Origin: Agromyces albus
Lineage (GTDB): Bacteria; Actinomycetota; Actinomycetes; Actinomycetales; Microbacteriaceae
Assembly (NCBI RefSeq): GCF_030815405.1
Contig: NZ_JAUSWX010000001.1
Location: 4,030,001-4,094,000 of the forward strand
Direction: 5' to 3'
Length of the DNA: 64,000 nt
Shown here one piece after another: positions 60,134-64,000 of this stretch (the stretch's first letter is position 1; each line of letters begins with the position of its first letter). A program made the translations under genes and the position numbers. The notes beneath the pieces were generated by a model. The model was given only the letters and a program-made list of their open reading frames with translations, had not been told where the DNA came from and did no database searches.

Positions 60134-61060
60134 TCAGCTGCGGAGCACGACGTTGAGCGGCTCCTCGCCGCGCAGCATCCGCTCGATCTGCGTTCGCAGC
60201 AGCCTCGCCATGCGGGGCATCATCGCGGTCGACGCGCCGCCCACGTGCGGCGAGATGAGCACGTTCGGCAGGGCGAAGAGCGGATGCCCCTCGGGAAGCG
60301 GCTCGGGGTCGGTGACGTCGAGCGCGAAGCGGAGCCGTCGGCGTGAGGCGTGGTCGAGGATCGCCGCGGTGTCGGCGACGTGTCCGCGGGCGATGTTCAC
60401 GAGCAGGGCTCCATCGGGCATCGCCGAGAGGAAGGCGTCGTCGACGAGGCCGGTCGTGGCATCCGTGAGCGGAACGCCGACGATGACGATGTCGGCGGTC
60501 GGCAGGAGGGCCGACAGCTCGTCGAGGCCGTGGATGGGGCCCGCTTCGTCGGTGCGTGCCCGGCTCGCGACGCGCACGACCTCGACCTCGAACGGGGCGA
60601 GCCGTGCCTCGATCGCACGGCCGACGCCGCCGTACCCGAGCAGCAGCACCCGCCGGTCGGCGAGGCTCTCGCGCTGCTCGGGCGCCCACCGCCCCTCGGA
60701 TGCCGCCCGAACGAACTCGGGGATGCCGCGCTGCGACGCCAGCACGAGCGCGAGGGTGAGCTCGGCGGTCGACGTCTCGTGCACGCTCGCGGCGTTCGCG
60801 AAGACGTGCCCGGGCGGGAGCGCTCCGAGCACGTGGTCGTAGCCGATGGACTGCGACTGCACGAGCCGCGTGGTGACGTCGGAGAGTGCGCCGAGGAGTG
60901 CAGCGGTTCCCATGTACGGCGGCACGACGAGGTCGATGTGGGATGCCGCCGGCGCGGACTCCATGTCCCACACGACAACCTCGACGCCGTCGGGCGGAGT
61001 GCCGAGTGCGTCGCGAAGCGTGTTGCCGGGCACGGAGACGAGCAGCGGGGCATCGGTCAT
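60134..61060 (-). CDS. D-isomer-specific 2-hydroxyacid dehydrogenase
   Basis: A 308-residue NAD(P)-dependent dehydrogenase. The catalytic domain is split around the cofactor domain: the nucleotide motif LLGYGGVGRAIEARL is near residue 138, catalytic Arg is in VNIARGHVAD, Glu is in DVTDPEPLPEGHPL and His is in SPHVGGAS. It would interconvert a 2-keto acid and a D-2-hydroxy acid (glyoxylate, hydroxypyruvate or a sugar-derived acid). It follows the second GH78 gene by 46 bases on the same strand, so it may take part in sugar-acid metabolism. Confidence 0.93.
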   Translation of the reverse strand: MTDAPLLVSVPGNTLRDALGTPPDGVEVVVWDMESAPAASHIDLVVPPYMGTAALLGALSDVTTRLVQSQSIGYDHVLGALPPGHVFANAASVHETSTAELTLALVLASQRGIPEFVRAASEGRWAPEQRESLADRRVLLLGYGGVGRAIEARLAPFEVEVVRVASRARTDEAGPIHGLDELSALLPTADIVIVGVPLTDATTGLVDDAFLSAMPDGALLVNIARGHVADTAAILDHASRRRLRFALDVTDPEPLPEGHPLFALPNVLISPHVGGASTAMMPRMARLLRTQIERMLRGEEPLNVVLRS

Positions 61061-61106
61061 GCGTCAATCCTTCCAGAGCGGATGCGGCATGCGGGGCTTC
61101 GCGTCG

Positions 61107-63797
61107 CTAACCCGCGGCGCGTGGGAAACGGAAGCGATAGTCGCCCGAGACGATCGTGAACTCGGTCAGACCGTTTCCGGCCGCGATGTCGCTGATTCCC
61201 GGCGTCTCCACGAGCGTCCCTGCGGATTCCAGCACGTCGCCGGAGGGGAGGGAGACCCGCGCCGTCGTGCCGGGCGGCACGGACGCCGCGACCTCGACGT
61301 CGTCGCCCTCGATCGACCACTCGGTTGCGACGAGTCCGCGCGGTGTCTCGTAGTGGGCCGCCACGCGGGTGAGCGAACCGCCGATCTGCGGGGCGATGCG
61401 GAGCTGCTCGTATCCGACGGACTCCGGCGTCTGGTCGATTCCCGCCACGAACCGCACGAGCCACTCGCCGACGGATCCGAGCGAGTAGTGATTGAACGAG
61501 TTCATCTCGACCGACTGGAAACCGGCGTGTTCGGTCCATCCGTCCCATCGCTCCCAGATCGTCGTCGCACCGTGACGCACCGAGTACAGCCATGACGGAT
61601 AGCGGTCGGTCTCGACGAGCGCGTAGGCGAGATCGCTGCGACCGATCTCGCTCAGCACAGGACAGAGCAGCGAGACGCCGACGAACCCGGTGGTGAGCAG
61701 CCGATCGTGCGCCTCGATCGTCCGCACGAGATGGTCGGCCGCCCGTTTGCGGAGCCGCTCAGGGAGGAGTTCGAATGCAAGGCCCAGGAGGTAGGCGGTC
61801 TGGGTGTCGCCCTCGATCCGGGCGTCGTCGTCGACGAACGCCTCGACGAACGCGGTGCGCACCCGACGGGCGAGCTCGTCGTAGCGCGCCGCCTGCACGT
61901 CGTGGCCGAGCACACTCGCTGCACGTGCCACGAGTTCGGCGGATCGTGCGAAGTAGGCGGTTGCGAGCACCGGCCGCGGTGTCTCGGCGTCGATCTGCAA
62001 CCAGTCTCCGTAGTGATTGCCCACGCGCCGTCGCCAGACGAGGTCGGGGTTCTCCCGTTCCACGAAGTCCACCCAGCGGGTCATGGACTCGAATGAGTCC
62101 GCGAGGAGTCGCCGGTCGCCGTAGACCCGGTAGAGATGCCACGGGATGATGACGCCGGCGTCGGCCCAGGCCGGCGCCCCGTCGGCGAAGAACTCCGAGA
62201 CGACCGGCGCCACGTCGGGGAATGAACCTTCGGGGCTCTGCGCGAACCGGACATCGCGGAGCCATCGTGTGAAGAAGGCCGCGACGTCGGCGCCGAGGGC
62301 CGCCGTCGGCAGGAACACCTGGGCGTCCGCCATCCAGCCGAGCCGCTCGTCGCGCTGTGGGCAGTCGGTGGGCACGCCGACGAAGTTTCCACGCTGACCC
62401 CAGCGGATGTTGCTCACGAGCTGGTTCACGTCGGCGCTCGACGTCGTGATCTCGCCCACGAACGGGGTGTCGTTGTGGAGCACGACGGCGGTGACCTCAT
62501 CGGGTGCCGGCGGATGATCGAGCCCCGAGAGCTCGAGGTAGCGGAACCCGTGCACGGTGAACGTCGGCTCGAAGAGGTTGCTCGCCGATCCCGCCGAGAC
62601 ATAGACGTCGCGCGCCTCCGCCGTGCGCAGATTCGCCGTATAGAGCCGGCCGTCGTCATCGAGCACTTCGCCATGCCGCAGCACCACCTGCTGGCCGGCG
62701 GACATCGCGCCGAGCTCGACGCGTACCCGACCGACGAGATTCTGGCCGAAGTCGTAGACAGCGCGTCCGTCGGGATCCGCGAGCCGCTCGGCGGCGGGCA
62801 CCTGCAGTGTCGCCCGGATCGGCTCGTCGACCTGCGCGATGAGAAGATCGTGATCGTGGGCGAGCTCACGAGCAGGAGCCCACGCGGAGTCGTCGAAGCC
62901 GGGCTCCGTCCATCCGTGGAGCTCCTGGCGGGCGTCCACGAGCTCGCCCATAAGGGGGTCCGTGTAGCTGATCGCGCCGCGGTGCTCCCGCCACGCGGCA
63001 TCCGTCGTGATGACCGTCTCCGTGCCGTCGTCGTGCTCGAGGACGATCATGGCCCACGCCTGCGGGGCGGTTCCGTAGTGCTTGCCCTGGCGACGCGAAT
63101 CGAAGCCGACGTAACCCGACCACCAGCCGTCGGCGAGCACGATGCCGATCGCGTTCGTTCCGTCGCGGACGAGGGGGGTGAGATCGTACGTCTGGTAGAG
63201 GATGCGGTCGCGGTAGTCCGTCCAGCCGGGCGCGAGCTCATGGTCGCCGACCCGCCGGCCGTTGACGTGCAGCGTGTAGAGGCCGCGCGCGCTGGCGTAG
63301 GCGCGCGCACGGATCACGGGCGTCGTCACGCCGAACTCGCGGCGGAGGTGCGCTGCCGGCGGGATGTGCCTGACCTTCGCCGGGATGTCGTCGTCGACCG
63401 GGGGATCGAGCTCATTGTCGGGAGCATCCCAGTGCACGTCACGGCCGATCCAGGCTCCGCGGAACTCCGAGGGCGACAGCAGGGCGGTCTCGAAGGAGGC
63501 AGTCGCTGGCTCGCTCGGCGCGGCGGTCTCATCGAACACCTCGACGGACCAGCGGTACCGGGTTCGTGACGCAAGTCGGGTGCCGAGTTCGATCCCCGAC
63601 GTCTGCGACGATTCGACCCGCCCGGTGTCCCAGACCTCCCGGTCGCCGCTGCGCACCACGATCCGATAGGCGGACTGGGCCACGCCCCGCCGCCCGCTTC
63701 GCAGACGCCACGAGAACCGGGGGATGGAGACATCGATGCCGAGCGGCTCGGTGAGGTGCTCGGTGCGAAGGTCGTACGCGCTGAGGGTGGAGGTCAA
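61107..63797 (-). CDS. GH78 family alpha-L-rhamnosidase, second copy
   Basis: An 896-residue GH78 rhamnosidase, cytoplasmic (no signal peptide). N-terminal beta-sandwich elements (PRFSWRLRSGRRGVAQSAYRIVV), the binding-module strand LHVNGRRVGDHELAPGWTDYRDRILYQTYD, and the catalytic block VPTDCPQRDERLGWMADAQVF with TTIWERWDGWTEHAGFQ are present in family order. It is not a close copy of the GH78 in the operon at 34872, and the aligned sequence differs over most of its length. The start is a TTG with AAGGAGA eight bases before it. It is the first gene of a minus-strand run, and its promoter region has LacI-type boxes. Confidence 0.94.
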   Translation of the reverse strand: MTSTLSAYDLRTEHLTEPLGIDVSIPRFSWRLRSGRRGVAQSAYRIVVRSGDREVWDTGRVESSQTSGIELGTRLASRTRYRWSVEVFDETAAPSEPATASFETALLSPSEFRGAWIGRDVHWDAPDNELDPPVDDDIPAKVRHIPPAAHLRREFGVTTPVIRARAYASARGLYTLHVNGRRVGDHELAPGWTDYRDRILYQTYDLTPLVRDGTNAIGIVLADGWWSGYVGFDSRRQGKHYGTAPQAWAMIVLEHDDGTETVITTDAAWREHRGAISYTDPLMGELVDARQELHGWTEPGFDDSAWAPARELAHDHDLLIAQVDEPIRATLQVPAAERLADPDGRAVYDFGQNLVGRVRVELGAMSAGQQVVLRHGEVLDDDGRLYTANLRTAEARDVYVSAGSASNLFEPTFTVHGFRYLELSGLDHPPAPDEVTAVVLHNDTPFVGEITTSSADVNQLVSNIRWGQRGNFVGVPTDCPQRDERLGWMADAQVFLPTAALGADVAAFFTRWLRDVRFAQSPEGSFPDVAPVVSEFFADGAPAWADAGVIIPWHLYRVYGDRRLLADSFESMTRWVDFVERENPDLVWRRRVGNHYGDWLQIDAETPRPVLATAYFARSAELVARAASVLGHDVQAARYDELARRVRTAFVEAFVDDDARIEGDTQTAYLLGLAFELLPERLRKRAADHLVRTIEAHDRLLTTGFVGVSLLCPVLSEIGRSDLAYALVETDRYPSWLYSVRHGATTIWERWDGWTEHAGFQSVEMNSFNHYSLGSVGEWLVRFVAGIDQTPESVGYEQLRIAPQIGGSLTRVAAHYETPRGLVATEWSIEGDDVEVAASVPPGTTARVSLPSGDVLESAGTLVETPGISDIAAGNGLTEFTIVSGDYRFRFPRAAG

Positions 63798-63809
63798 CCG
63801 ACTGTCTCC

Positions 63810-63822
63810 TTAATCGATTCAA
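63810..63822. promoter_or_regulatory. LacI-type half of a box pair (TTAATCGATTCAA)
   Basis: A near-dyad around AATCGATT with one mismatch, 13 bases upstream of the GH78 start. The core and spacing resemble operators of LacI-family sugar repressors. A similar copy lies at 63974-63991. Confidence 0.55.
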
Positions 63823-63973
63823 TATCGGATGCACCATCCGAGCCGATTCGACACGGCTGGACATGCCTGGAGCGTGATCACCGACAGTACACCGGCCGTC
63901 AGCTCAGTCAAAGCCCCTCGAGACTGGGTCTTGACGAATGCGGGCAACCTTGCCTACGGTGGGTGATCGGTGC

Positions 63974-63991
63974 AATTGAATCGATTGAATT
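63974..63991. promoter_or_regulatory. second LacI-type box (AATTGAATCGATTGAATT)
   Basis: The 18-base site has the same AATCGATT core as 63810-63822 and is symmetric except for two outer positions. It lies at the right edge of the window, in DNA that probably belongs to the promoter of a gene beyond the edge. Two sites about 165 bases apart could be bridged by one LacI tetramer or serve divergent genes. Confidence 0.55.
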
Positions 63992-64000
63992 CACGACAAG

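Overview
The window is high-GC bacterial DNA with dense, short-spaced genes, GTG and TTG starts, ATGA/GTGA gene overlaps, polyprenol-phosphate mannose synthase, LuxR/TPR regulators and DesK/NarL two-component pairs. This points to an actinobacterium. The recurrent GGATGC/GCATCC words inside coding sequence and the gene mix suggest Microbacteriaceae (Agromyces- or Microbacterium-like). That placement is inference from style, not from a marker gene. No rRNA, tRNA, CRISPR array, transposase, integrase or phage gene was found, and no gene-free stretch exceeds about 300 bases.

Layout. (1) 1-23.3 kb is a mixed housekeeping and accessory region: alpha/beta hydrolase, DUF2809 protein, a divergent cupin/TetR pair, Ppm1-type mannosyltransferase, Nudix and VOC proteins, an MFS exporter, SDR and AraC genes, a frameshifted carboxylesterase, and a secreted PHB-depolymerase-type esterase behind a perfect 28-bp palindrome. 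It continues with a cupin/aldo-keto reductase pair, three GNAT acetyltransferases, a divergent HxlR/SnoaL pair with tandem operators, a HAD phosphatase, a frameshifted membrane DJ-1/PfpI protein, a DesK/NarL two-component system, ArfB, and an OmpR-type two-component system. (2) 23.3-39.5 kb is the most coherent system: a TetR regulator divergent from a peptide-type ABC importer (binding lipoprotein, permease, permease-ATPase fusion, ATPase) followed without large gaps by GH1, GH3, GH43, GH78 and a DUF5060/DUF4038-like enzyme. None of the five enzymes has a signal peptide. The simplest reading is uptake of an intact rhamnose- and pentose-decorated plant glycoside or oligosaccharide and stepwise trimming in the cytoplasm. 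(3) 39.5-42.8 kb holds small unrelated genes. (4) 42.9-48.7 kb has two paralogous TPR-LuxR regulators with matching promoters, a SemiSWEET-like gene, an FAD monooxygenase and an isoprenylcysteine-methyltransferase-like membrane protein. A 19-bp box is shared by the SemiSWEET and monooxygenase promoters. (5) 48.7-51.0 kb encodes an FMN alpha-hydroxyacid oxidase with its FadR-type regulator and tandem operators. (6) 51.0-57.1 kb carries a large secreted alginate-lyase-like enzyme flanked by two versions of a small acidic peptide gene, then a PhoD-like phosphatase followed by a remnant of the lyase 3' end. This looks like the trace of a tandem duplication. (7) 57.1-64.0 kb contains DoxX-like, cupin, NYN, frameshifted beta-lactamase-family, 2-hydroxyacid dehydrogenase and a second GH78 gene, the last with LacI-type boxes upstream.

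Three genes carry four apparent frameshifts in total. All four lie within about 20 bases of a GCATC/GATGC word, so base-calling error at a modified motif is a serious alternative to true pseudogenes. All function statements rest on motif reading without database searches.
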